Positions 6,089 through 12,692 of a stretch of 18,634 bases of DNA are shown here, piece by piece. A model generated the notes under the pieces. It was not told where the DNA came from. It made no database searches and saw only the letters and a list, made by a program, of their open reading frames with translations. The DNA comes from Bacteroidales bacterium UBA3843. Lineage in GTDB: Bacteria; Bacteroidota; Bacteroidia; Bacteroidales; Paludibacteraceae. Position numbers and translations under genes: made by a program. Each line of letters opens with the position of its first letter. Positions within the stretch are counted from its first letter, which is position 1. Location of the stretch: positions 32,425 to 51,058 of the forward strand of contig DGHR01000001.1 in NCBI GenBank assembly GCA_002392745.1, in the 5' to 3' direction.

Positions 6089-7996
6089 ATGGATAAAAAC
6101 ACTTGGATCGGCTTTCTACTAATAGCCGCAATTATCGTCGGGTTCACTATGCTCAACCGCCCCTCGAAGGAGGAATTGGCGGAACGCCAACGCAAACAAG
6201 ACTCAATCAATGTTGCCCGGCAAATGGAGATCGAGGCGCAGCGCCTCTCGGACTCGCTGACACTTCTGGTACAGGACACGGCTGCTGCTGTCACTCCGGC
6301 AGAGAGTGTGGACCTGGCACAACGCCTCCAGGCCGCCTACGGACCGTTTGCGCCCGCTGCACAAGGTGAAGAACAACTGGTTTCGTTGCAAAACGAACAT
6401 CTGAAACTGACCCTCTCTACACACGGAGGATTCGTACAGCGCGCCGAACTGCCGGATTATCACGCTAGCGGAGACTCCGTCAACCCGCTGTGCCTGTTCC
6501 GCGGAGAAGAGGCGTCAATGGCTTTCACACTCATTACCGCCAACAACCGAATCCTGCAGACTTCGAACATGTATTTCACGCCGATAGAGACCGATTCGGC
6601 GAACTGCGTGATTATGCGCCTGCCGACAGACAACCCGGAGGCGTACATGGATTTTGTGTATGAGTTGTCGGATAGTTATATGGTTCGCTTCTCTATCGTT
6701 CCTCATAACATGCAGACCGTTCTGGCGCAAAACGTCAACTCGATGGAGATGCATTGGCAGCAACTGATTCCTCAACAGGAACAAGGCCGCAAGTTCGAGG
6801 AACGCTATGCCCAACTGCAATACATGCTGGTGGGCGGGGACATGGAGAAACTGAGCGAATCGAAAGAGGACACGCAGAAGGAGAACGCGCGCGTACGATG
6901 GATTGGATACAAAGACCAGTTCTTCTCTACCGTCCTGATTGCCGACGATGCGTTCTCTTCGTCGCAGTTCCAATCTATCCCGCAGAGCAAACACAGCGGA
7001 TACATCAAGCAATACACCACTCAGACATCCGTGCCATTCGACCTGAGCGGCAAGACGCCAACGGGCTTCCGGCTCTATTGCGGTCCGAACCATTACCATA
7101 CACTCAAGGCGTATGACGAGGGTGTGGAGCGGGAAGACAGACTGCATTTGAACAAACTGGTGCCGCTGGGATGGAAGATTGTGAGCTGGATTAACGAATG
7201 GCTCGTTATTCCGATGTTCGACCTCTTTACCGGATGGGGATTGCATATCGGTATCGTCATTCTGCTTATGACTCTTGTCATCAAGTTGATTATTCTGCCG
7301 TTTGTGTTTGTCTCGTACAAATCCAGCGCGAAGATGCGTGCGCTCAAACCGCAGATTGACGCTATCAACGAGCAATATCCGGCGGAGAAGATGCAGGAGC
7401 GCCAGGCCGCTACGATGCAGCTCTATCAGCAAGCCGGAGTCAGTCCTATGTCCGGATGTCTGCCTATGCTATTCCAGTTCCCCGTTTTGATGGCCATGTT
7501 CTGGTTCCTGCCTACAGCTATCGAGCTCCGTGGCAAATCGCTGCTATGGGCGCCGGACCTGTCAACATATGATGCAGTCTTCCATTGGAACTTCAATATT
7601 CCTTTGCTCGGCGACCACTTGTCATTGTTCTGCTTGCTGATGACTGTAACCAACATTGCATACACATATATCACCATGCAATCGCAGGCTACTGACCCGA
7701 ACATGAAGTTCATGAAATACATGATGTACGCTATGCCGCTCATGTTCCTCTTCATCTTCAATGATTATGCCGCCGGATTGAGCTATTACTACCTTGTTTC
7801 GCTCTTCTTCACTATCCTGCAGACGATGATTTTCCGCTGGACGCTGAATGACAAGAAGATGCTGGAGGAGATTGAGAAGAACAAAAAGAAGAAAGCCGGC
7901 AAACCTAAATCCGGCTTCATGCAGCGCCTGGAGCAGATGCAGCGCGAGCAGCAGAAACTGGCTCGCGAACAGGCCAAAGCGAATATGAGACGATAA
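6089..7996 (+). CDS. yidC: Membrane protein insertase YidC
   Basis: YidC inserts and folds inner-membrane proteins, alone or with the Sec translocon. At 635 aa it is the long Gram-negative type. There is an N-terminal anchor (residues about 6-22, TWIGFLLIAAIIVGFTML), a large periplasmic domain to about residue 350, then the conserved membrane core. That core shows the cytoplasmic loop SYKSSAKMRALKPQI, the GVSPMSGCLPMLFQFPVLMAMF helix and a basic Lys/Arg-rich tail (EEIEKNKKKKAGKPK). The groove position that is Arg in E. coli aligns to Lys399 here. No repeat insertion is seen. The start at 6089 places the anchor correctly. It ends close to the convergent SGNH-like gene. Confidence 0.97.
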   Translation: MDKNTWIGFLLIAAIIVGFTMLNRPSKEELAERQRKQDSINVARQMEIEAQRLSDSLTLLVQDTAAAVTPAESVDLAQRLQAAYGPFAPAAQGEEQLVSLQNEHLKLTLSTHGGFVQRAELPDYHASGDSVNPLCLFRGEEASMAFTLITANNRILQTSNMYFTPIETDSANCVIMRLPTDNPEAYMDFVYELSDSYMVRFSIVPHNMQTVLAQNVNSMEMHWQQLIPQQEQGRKFEERYAQLQYMLVGGDMEKLSESKEDTQKENARVRWIGYKDQFFSTVLIADDAFSSSQFQSIPQSKHSGYIKQYTTQTSVPFDLSGKTPTGFRLYCGPNHYHTLKAYDEGVEREDRLHLNKLVPLGWKIVSWINEWLVIPMFDLFTGWGLHIGIVILLMTLVIKLIILPFVFVSYKSSAKMRALKPQIDAINEQYPAEKMQERQAATMQLYQQAGVSPMSGCLPMLFQFPVLMAMFWFLPTAIELRGKSLLWAPDLSTYDAVFHWNFNIPLLGDHLSLFCLLMTVTNIAYTYITMQSQATDPNMKFMKYMMYAMPLMFLFIFNDYAAGLSYYYLVSLFFTILQTMIFRWTLNDKKMLEEIEKNKKKKAGKPKSGFMQRLEQMQREQQKLAREQAKANMRR

Positions 7997-8010
7997 GAGG
8001 GAATGCCCAC

Positions 8011-8036
8011 GAGACTACCGCTCAGGCGGTAATCTC
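8011..8036. terminator. Hairpin between convergent yidC and SGNH-like gene
   Basis: GAGACTACCGC (8011-8021) pairs with GCGGTAATCTC (8026-8036), with one mismatch and a four-base loop. It starts 14 bases after the yidC stop, and the loop contains the stop codon of the convergent gene. The position suits a shared, bidirectional transcription end, but neither side has a T tract, so this remains a candidate. Confidence 0.5.
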
Positions 8037-8513
8037 ATGAGCATATATCCGGACCAGCTGGTTGTTGACCAGTGCTTGTCCTTTGGCAGACAGACTAATG
8101 CCGTCCTGCTGCAGCAACTGGCTATAGTCGGCGCGCTCCAACATGGGGCTTGTGATATCAACGATATGCACACACTGCTGTGCAGCTACACGGAACAGCG
8201 CCAGATTATACAGCGCGTGGATATTGCGGAGCCGCTCCGTACTGCCGCCTAACCAATAGAGCAGATTTTGGCGCTCGCGAAGACTCATGCCGCGCGTAAT
8301 AGATGCAAAATAGCGATTTTCATCAATGATAGGCAGACTGACCAGCACGGGTTCTTGTCCGCACGCGCGCGCTTGCGCAATCTTATTTATATAGAGTGCC
8401 TTGTAGGCTACCAAATCCACCTGAGGCTCATGGGTGCCGCCCGGATTGGCTGCTATAGCCTTCCAATCATATAGAAGACCGCTCTCTGCTTGAATAATTA
8501 GTGTCTTGTCCAT
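8022..8513 (-). CDS. SGNH/GDSL-like protein lacking its catalytic residues
   Basis: The 163 aa protein resembles the C-terminal two thirds of an SGNH/GDSL hydrolase family. It shows YDWKAIAANPGGTHEP, then YINKIAQARACGQEPVLVSLP, an ENRYF segment, LLYWLGG, and a final DGISLSAKGQ. In the active family, as I recall it, the first segment is preceded by a GGND block and the last reads DGIHP. Here the Asn and Asp of GGND are absent (residues 8-14 read IQAESGL), the catalytic His is Ser140, and the N-terminal GDS serine block is missing. No remnant of it is found upstream. The frame is intact with an ATG and no internal stop. It may be a retained pseudoenzyme or a decaying fragment. Family assignment is moderate and function is unknown. 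It lies downstream of the micro-ORF at 8628-8723 on the same strand. Confidence 0.6.
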   Translation of the reverse strand: MDKTLIIQAESGLLYDWKAIAANPGGTHEPQVDLVAYKALYINKIAQARACGQEPVLVSLPIIDENRYFASITRGMSLRERQNLLYWLGGSTERLRNIHALYNLALFRVAAQQCVHIVDITSPMLERADYSQLLQQDGISLSAKGQALVNNQLVRIYAHEITA

Positions 8514-8558
8514 AATTGTGAGTTAGATTGATTATATATTGTATTGATTAAACATTAT

Positions 8559-8594
8559 GCAAACTCTGTTTGCTCGCTATTGCGGCAGTGCCGC
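8559..8594. other. Two small perfect stem-loops
   Basis: GCAAAC-TCT-GTTTGC (8559-8573) and GCGGC-AGT-GCCGC (8582-8594) are perfect inverted repeats with three-base loops. They lie between the 31-codon micro-ORF and the SGNH-like gene, both leftward. They could end or process the micro-ORF transcript, or be operators for the SGNH-like gene. No T tract follows either. I find no consensus promoter for the SGNH-like gene in the rest of 8514-8627. Confidence 0.4.
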
Positions 8595-8627
8595 TTACTT
8601 AGACGAAGCAACCGATATGGTTACCCA

Positions 8628-8723
8628 TTAGAGACTCATTACCAGATAAGCCACTACAACCGGCAACTGCAGGAAATAGAGCGCTACTAACAAGTCCATT
8701 CCGATTTTTTGTACAGTTTTCAT
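8628..8723 (-). CDS. 31-aa hydrophobic micro-ORF, predicted single membrane helix
   Basis: An ATG at 8721-8723 opens a frame of 31 codons ending TAA at 8628-8630. The peptide starts MKTVQKIGMD, with a short basic head, then runs uninterrupted hydrophobic to the end (LLVALYFLQL, PVVVAYLVMSL). This is the pattern of a single membrane-spanning small protein with its N-terminus in the cytoplasm. A consensus promoter at 8770-8800 places the RNA start about 40 bases upstream. A site array and a divergent LytTR regulator follow beyond that. I know no family for it. It could be a membrane partner or signal of the regulator, a small toxin, or a chance frame. The promoter and topology favour a real gene, but translation is unproven. 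Confidence 0.5.
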   Translation of the reverse strand: MKTVQKIGMDLLVALYFLQLPVVVAYLVMSL

Positions 8724-8769
8724 ATGATTGTGAATTTAATTGGTTCAACATTATTTTGATTTGACGGTG

Positions 8770-8800
8770 CAAAATTACTGCTAATCTGCGAGGCGCGCAA
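8770..8800 (-). promoter_or_regulatory. Promoter of the 31-aa micro-ORF
   Basis: On the minus strand: TTG (8798-8800), a 20-base spacer, then TAATTTTG (8770-8777), a full match to the Bacteroidota consensus. The start would be near 8763. The GTGAC array at 8807-8899 begins just upstream of the -33 element, the usual position for an activator. Confidence 0.75.
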
Positions 8801-8806
8801 CTAAAT

Positions 8807-8899
8807 GTGACAACACACTAAAAATAGTGACGAAACGAGCAAATTATAGACTAAAACACAAATATAGTGACGAAATTATAAAGAATAGTTTTTCGTCAC
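8807..8899. promoter_or_regulatory. Phased GTGAC/GTGACGAAA site array, likely operator
   Basis: GTGAC begins at 8807, 8827 and 8867. The related TAGAC begins at 8847, so four sites sit at exact 20-bp steps, about two helical turns. The longer form GTGACGAAA is identical at 8827-8835 and 8867-8875 (12 of 12 bases when extended to ATAGTGACGAAA). An inverted copy, TTTCGTCAC, is at 8891-8899. TAGACTAAA also recurs at 8847 and 8910. LytTR regulators are known to bind direct repeats about 20-22 bp apart, so binding by the adjacent LytTR protein is the natural inference. The array separates two divergent genes and could control both. Confidence 0.7.
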
Positions 8900-8920
8900 A
8901 CCATACAAATAGACTAAATC

Positions 8921-9715
8921 ATGGCTAAAATTCCTGCTTCACTACTATCCGTGCCAACACTGTTGCTCCATGTATTGGCTATTCCGGTTTTCTATCTGGG
9001 GTTCATCTTGCTCTATAGGAGCCAATGGATGGTTCGTTTCATGCAAGCGGACAATGAGATGTTGGTGTTCAACTCTTTGATGGTGATGTGTATAATGATT
9101 GGTGTGTTGTGCGCGTCTCGCATTCCGATGACCGCATGCCGCAAACATCTACGTCTCACATGGTGGCAATACACGCTATGGTCTTTGGCGGAAGTGGTTG
9201 TTTTCTCCGCCTTTGCCGCCCTGTATATGGCGCTTATCTATGGAAACATCGGTTATTTTCCGGCTCTGGGTAATTGCCTGAGACTGAGTTTCAGCATATT
9301 GCCCTACCCCTACCTGATTATCGCCATGCTGATGGCCCTCTTGCGCCCGGACGAGCTGCAGGCGGCAGAAGAAGACTTGGTGCGTTTTGCGGATATAACC
9401 GGCCGGCTGAAACTGGTGATTGCCCACGACGTGATTCTGTATATCGAGGCGCAGGAGAACTATGTTAGCATTCATTACCTGGAGGGAGAATCGCCAAAGG
9501 AATACTCGTTGCGCCAATCCATGCGCGGGATAGAAGAGTTGATGGAAAGACATGGTATCGTGCGTTGCCAACGCTCCTATTATGTCAATCCGTCTCACGT
9601 AAAAGTACTCCGTCGTGACAAAGAGGGCATTATACAAGCCGAACTGGACATAGCCAACGCCAAGTCCGTGCCTGTTTCTCCCAAATACTACGAGCAACTG
9701 AGCAGAATGTTGTAA
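8921..9715 (+). CDS. Membrane-anchored LytTR-family transcriptional regulator
   Basis: The protein has 264 aa. The N-terminal half has four predicted membrane helices (about residues 11-32, 46-65, 82-107 and 121-141). The C-terminal half, from about 150, is a LytTR DNA-binding domain: ILYIEAQENYVSIHY (172-186), SLRQSMRGIEELM, IVRCQRSYYVNPSHV (213-227) and VPVSPKYYEQL. There is no phospho-receiver domain, so signalling must go through the membrane helices or a partner, not a classical two-component kinase. The array at 8807-8899 ends 21 bases before the ATG and is the likely binding site, implying autoregulation. No clean -33/-7 promoter is visible for it. TAGTTTTT at 8886-8893 is the nearest -7-like string. 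The direct target is probably the divergent micro-ORF. The signal is unknown. Confidence 0.88.
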   Translation: MAKIPASLLSVPTLLLHVLAIPVFYLGFILLYRSQWMVRFMQADNEMLVFNSLMVMCIMIGVLCASRIPMTACRKHLRLTWWQYTLWSLAEVVVFSAFAALYMALIYGNIGYFPALGNCLRLSFSILPYPYLIIAMLMALLRPDELQAAEEDLVRFADITGRLKLVIAHDVILYIEAQENYVSIHYLEGESPKEYSLRQSMRGIEELMERHGIVRCQRSYYVNPSHVKVLRRDKEGIIQAELDIANAKSVPVSPKYYEQLSRML

Positions 9716-9852
9716 ATCGTCTCCGTCGTTATGTACCGTCATAGATACATTTTCCTTCTGCCGGCAATCAGGACCTGCTCAAGCCTGTTGCCATACAAAT
9801 GTAAAGGTTATGGATTATAGGTTAACCGATAATCAGAAAAAACAAACTCCTC

Positions 9853-9887
9853 ACCTCCGGCTACGAAAAGAAATCACAGCCGGAGGT
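9853..9887. terminator. Strong hairpin terminator between LytTR gene and rlmN
   Basis: ACCTCCGGCT (9853-9862) pairs perfectly over ten bases with AGCCGGAGGT (9878-9887) around a 15-base loop. T-rich sequence follows on the plus side (TATTTT, later CTTTTTCC), and on the minus side GAGGAGTTTGTTTTTTCTG follows. It lies between a rightward and a leftward unit, so it can serve both: the LytTR gene and the long rlmN-ending unit. The rest of 9716-9852 shows nothing I can name. Confidence 0.75.
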
Positions 9888-9920
9888 TATTTTCCCAACT
9901 CTTTTTCCAAAATGGTTTAC

Positions 9921-9951
9921 TTGCACATTTCGCGAAAATGCTGTACCTTTG
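9921..9951 (+). promoter_or_regulatory. Strong rightward promoter with no gene downstream
   Basis: TTG (9921-9923), 20 bases, TACCTTTG (9944-9951): a perfect consensus. The spacer holds a perfect 10-bp palindrome TTTCGCGAAA (9928-9937). The -7 element is flanked by seven-base inverted arms, AATGCTG (9937-9943) and CAGCATT (9952-9958). The RNA would begin near 9958 and meet the convergent rlmN end at 10026. The 68 bases between have no frame worth calling. They end in CAGCGTTTTTT (10016-10026), which may terminate a small RNA of about 65-70 nt, though no good stem precedes the T run. Confidence 0.7.
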
Positions 9952-10025
9952 CAGCATTGAAACGGAACGGATGATTTGAGAGTAGGATATAAAGCGGAAA
10001 GGGCGGGTATCTAAACAGCGTTTTT

Positions 10026-11162
10026 TCAGTGCGTTTCCAGCGAATTGACCAGCATACCGCAGGCGGCTAAAATATCCTCACCACGGGAGCGGCGGATAGT
10101 GGTTGTTATTCCCTTCTCTGTCAGATAATCGCGCAGCCACTCCATCTGCCGTTCATCGGAACCGGGGAATCGGCGTTCGTTCAGGCTATTGGCAGTCACC
10201 TGCTCTACGCCGGCATGAAAACGTATCAGGTTAACACGGCATTCCAATCCATGTAACAAGCGAACCAGCTCTTTAGCATGACGGAGCGTATCGTTCGGCA
10301 CCGGTCTTCCTTCTCTCGATTCGTCCGTCCCGTGCCAGCAGATATATTCAAAACTCACCCTGCGCTGGTGGGACCAGTCGTATTGCCGCAATAGTTCCAC
10401 CACTTGCGTAATGGACATGATTTTCTCCGCCGGCATTATCTGCGCCCGTTCCGAGGGGAAGGGATTGTGCAGCGAGACTGCCAGATGGCATTCGCTCTCC
10501 TCCAGAAATCTTCTCATTGCCGGTATGCCTACAGTAGAGACCGTAATGCGTTTGGGAGACCATGCGCAGGCGTACGAAGCAGTCAGTATCGTTAATGCCC
10601 GGAGCACATTGTCCAAGTTGTCCATCGGTTCTCCCTCGCCCATCAGCACGATATTGCTGAGAGTTGCACGTCCGTCTGCTGCTGCCAAACGGTCAATCTC
10701 GAAGATTTGGTTCAGAATCTCGGCCGCAGACAGGTGTCCGTGAAAACCAAGCGCTCCTGTCATACAGAAGCGGCAACCCATTTTGCAACCGACTTGTGAA
10801 GACACACAGAGCGTGGCGCGCTCATTCTCCGGAATATAGACGGTTTCAACGAAAGCCTCTCCCCTGCCCTCCACCGCAGATTTGTTATTTGTAATCGGTG
10901 ATAGGGAATGGGGGATTTCGAATAGGTATTTACGGGTGCCGTCGGCACTGACAGCCTCGCGGACGGGTGCATGACGTCCGACTGTATAGTGTGCCTTTAA
11001 TGCCTCTCTGCCTTTCAGCGAGATATTGGTCATCTCGTCTATATCGGCTACACGCCGTACATAGATCCACTCTGCCAACTGTTTGCCGGCAAACTTCTGC
11101 AGCCCGACGGACAAAGCCGCCTCCTGCAGTTCAGCCAATGTTTTACCTAATAGTGTATCCAA
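10026..11162 (-). CDS. rlmN: 23S rRNA (adenine-2503-C2)-methyltransferase RlmN (dual-specificity type)
   Basis: RlmN is a radical SAM enzyme that methylates C2 of A2503 in 23S rRNA, and in some bacteria A37 of tRNAs. The [4Fe-4S] motif CKMGCRFC is at residues 126-133 (Cys126, 130, 133). GEGEPMDN and the C-terminal catalytic Cys in ACGML are present. I place the start at the TTG at 11160-11162 because similarity begins at once (DTLLGKTLAELQ). No ATG or GTG lies between it and the ATG at 11282, which would overlap mscS by over 100 bases and give 418 aa. The 18 bases before the TTG are AATTACGAATT-type repeat. Residues about 83-102 (IPHSLSPITNNKSAVEGRGE) look inserted: 26 residues separate RK78 from VETVYIP, versus 9 in E. 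coli RlmN as I recall it. It is the last gene of the leftward unit. Confidence 0.93.
   Translation of the reverse strand: MDTLLGKTLAELQEAALSVGLQKFAGKQLAEWIYVRRVADIDEMTNISLKGREALKAHYTVGRHAPVREAVSADGTRKYLFEIPHSLSPITNNKSAVEGRGEAFVETVYIPENERATLCVSSQVGCKMGCRFCMTGALGFHGHLSAAEILNQIFEIDRLAAADGRATLSNIVLMGEGEPMDNLDNVLRALTILTASYACAWSPKRITVSTVGIPAMRRFLEESECHLAVSLHNPFPSERAQIMPAEKIMSITQVVELLRQYDWSHQRRVSFEYICWHGTDESREGRPVPNDTLRHAKELVRLLHGLECRVNLIRFHAGVEQVTANSLNERRFPGSDERQMEWLRDYLTEKGITTTIRRSRGEDILAACGMLVNSLETH
10857..10916 (-). repeat. In-frame low-complexity insertion in rlmN
   Basis: On the coding strand this reads TCCCCCATTCCC, then ATCACCGATTACAAATAAC and a GGTGGAGGGCAGGGGAG tail. It encodes about 17 extra residues between the conserved KYLFE and VETVYIP segments, in frame. 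The ATTAC/AATAAC style matches the AATTACGAATTACGAATT string at the start of the same gene (11161-11178). That points to one repeat family entering twice. Confidence 0.6.
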
Positions 11163-11178
11163 TTCGTAATTCGTAATT
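11161..11178 (-). repeat. AATTACG repeat at the mscS-rlmN junction
   Basis: Reading leftward, AATTACGAATTACGAATT is two and a half 7-bp units. It directly follows the mscS stop (11180-11182) and covers the point where rlmN must begin. It supplies the TTG proposed as start codon. Any ancestral ATG seems to have been replaced. Confidence 0.65.
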
Positions 11179-11179
11179 T

Positions 11180-12169
11180 TTAATTCACCATCGTCACATC
11201 CATATGCGGGTAAGCGAATGTGAATCCCTGCGGAGGCAGTTCGGTATAGAAACGCTCCTGGATAGAGAAATATACATCCCAATAATCCGCCCCGCGCACC
11301 CAGGCACGGACAACAAATGTAATATCGTTCTCGTTCAAGGACTTTAGCGCTACGAACGGAGCGGGAATCGAATCCATGCGATAGTTGACAGTGGAGAGTT
11401 GATACGAAGAGATATTGAGTTCCTTGTATAATTTCTTCATGTTCGTATTCGATTGCAGGACTCGTTTGTCGCTATTCAGTATCGCCAGGATAGCCTCTTT
11501 GCATTTCTGAGCATCCACTCCGTAGGAAACACTGACTTCCCAATCCACACGCCGCAGCGGCCGCCCGTTGTAGTTGTTGATGACTCCGTTGGAGAGTGCG
11601 CCGTTAGGCAGAATCACCACTCTGTTGTCCACCGTCAGTATCTTGGTTGCGGTGATATTGACCTCTATGACCTTGCCGCTTGTTCCTTGCGCCTCGATGA
11701 AATCACCCGCCTTGAAGGGTTTGAAGGCAAGGAGCATGATTCCGCCGGCAAAATTCTGTACCGTGCCGGAAAGTGACATACCGATAGCCATACCTCCCGC
11801 CGCCAGCAAAGCCGCCAGTGAGGTGGTATTCACGCCGAGAGTGCTGATGGATACAATCACCAGCACGACTGTCAGCGATATTGATACAAACGACGATACA
11901 AAAGACGCAATCGTAGGCTCGGTCTTGCGCCGGGCGAACATCTTTTGCAGCAGGCTTTTGACCCAGCGGATAAGCAATATGCCTATTCCGAAGATAAGGA
12001 ATGCCGCCAGCACTTTGATTCCGAAATGCAGCATGGTTTGCCCCATTTCCTGCCAGAATGTCTGAGGATTTTCTTTTGCCAGTTCTAACATCTGCTGCGC
12101 GCCGGCGCGGAGAGAATCCTGACGTTGCTGTATCTGCTCTGCGGTAGGAGTTGCTTGAAGAAAAATCAT
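11180..12169 (-). CDS. Small-conductance mechanosensitive channel, MscS family
   Basis: MscS channels open under membrane tension and release solutes after osmotic downshock. At 329 aa the protein has an N-terminal head of about 45 residues, helices near 48-68 and 90-112, then the pore helix with its Ala/Gly pattern (LAALLAAGGMAIGMSLSGTVQNFAGGIMLLAF, about 118-148). The beta domain FKAGDFIEAQGTSGKVIEVN and a cytoplasmic vestibule ending WDVYFSIQERFYTELPPQGFTFAYPHMDV follow. Residues about 244-264 (KKLYKELNISSYQLSTVNYRM) seem extra compared with the short VL..PAP turn of typical MscS, and their DNA (11382-11401) is repeat-like. The start is four bases after the DUF4293 stop, indicating an operon. 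Confidence 0.93.
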   Translation of the reverse strand: MIFLQATPTAEQIQQRQDSLRAGAQQMLELAKENPQTFWQEMGQTMLHFGIKVLAAFLIFGIGILLIRWVKSLLQKMFARRKTEPTIASFVSSFVSISLTVVLVIVSISTLGVNTTSLAALLAAGGMAIGMSLSGTVQNFAGGIMLLAFKPFKAGDFIEAQGTSGKVIEVNITATKILTVDNRVVILPNGALSNGVINNYNGRPLRRVDWEVSVSYGVDAQKCKEAILAILNSDKRVLQSNTNMKKLYKELNISSYQLSTVNYRMDSIPAPFVALKSLNENDITFVVRAWVRGADYWDVYFSIQERFYTELPPQGFTFAYPHMDVTMVN

Positions 12170-12172
12170 AGT

Positions 12173-12625
12173 TTATCGTATTCTATCGGCCGCACGTACC
12201 AACGCCTCGTCCTTGAGGATGGCGCGTGTCGCCATCAGGGTTAAAATCATGCATACCAGCGGAATGGCTGCCCAGGGCAACACATGCCATTCCAGATTAA
12301 GGCTCACTTGGGCCAGCCATACATAGATAGCCAGCACGCCGTAATATCCCAAACAGAAAAGAACCGTAAAGATATTTAGCCGTGCTTGCAACAGACGTTT
12401 TTTATAGAGGAATATGTCTGCGAACGCCAACACCGGTATAATCAGCGTAGCTACCGCCAATCCCCATATCCCTTTCAGCGGAGCACCTCCGAAAGCGGTC
12501 AATTCCCATATTTGCAGCGACTCGGCATCGGCCGGAGTGACCAACTGCAGAACCGGAACAAAGCAAAGCAGTATGCCCAGGGCTACTACTAATAGCAAAT
12601 AAACTGTTTGAATACGTTGTATCAT
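12173..12625 (-). CDS. DUF4293 family membrane protein
   Basis: This 150 aa protein has four predicted helices: about residues 7-29, 51-72, 84-104 and 115-134. The start MIQRIQTVYLLLV and the end LKDEALVRAADRIR are hallmarks of DUF4293, a family I know only from Bacteroidota. No function is established. It is followed at a 3-base gap by mscS and preceded by a 67-base gap with a 30-bp repeat. The pairing with a mechanosensitive channel could mean an envelope role, but that is inference from position only. Confidence 0.88.
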   Translation of the reverse strand: MIQRIQTVYLLLVVALGILLCFVPVLQLVTPADAESLQIWELTAFGGAPLKGIWGLAVATLIIPVLAFADIFLYKKRLLQARLNIFTVLFCLGYYGVLAIYVWLAQVSLNLEWHVLPWAAIPLVCMILTLMATRAILKDEALVRAADRIR

Positions 12626-12680
12626 CTTGTCTTATACGATTTAGTCATATATCATCTTGTCATGCGCCATTGGGTCATAC
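12621..12680. repeat. 30-bp imperfect tandem duplication overlapping the DUF4293 start
   Basis: Two 30-base units, 12621-12650 and 12651-12680, both begin ATCATCTTGTC and end GTCATA(T/C), with a divergent middle. The DUF4293 start codon (12623-12625) lies in the first unit. A second ATG in the same motif context is therefore carried 30 bases upstream. It resembles the other short repeats of this window in size and in sitting at a gene boundary. Confidence 0.55.
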
Positions 12681-12692
12681 CCAAAGTACTGT

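Noticed and set aside
8599..8628. Nine-codon frame overlapping the micro-ORF stop as TAATG
   Set aside because: The stop-start overlap is suggestive of coupling, but nine residues (MGNHIGCFV) give nothing to test by sequence alone.
8557..8631. 24-codon plus-strand frame starting MQTLFARYCG
   Set aside because: It has no promoter or family match, and it covers two hairpins and the antisense of the micro-ORF end.
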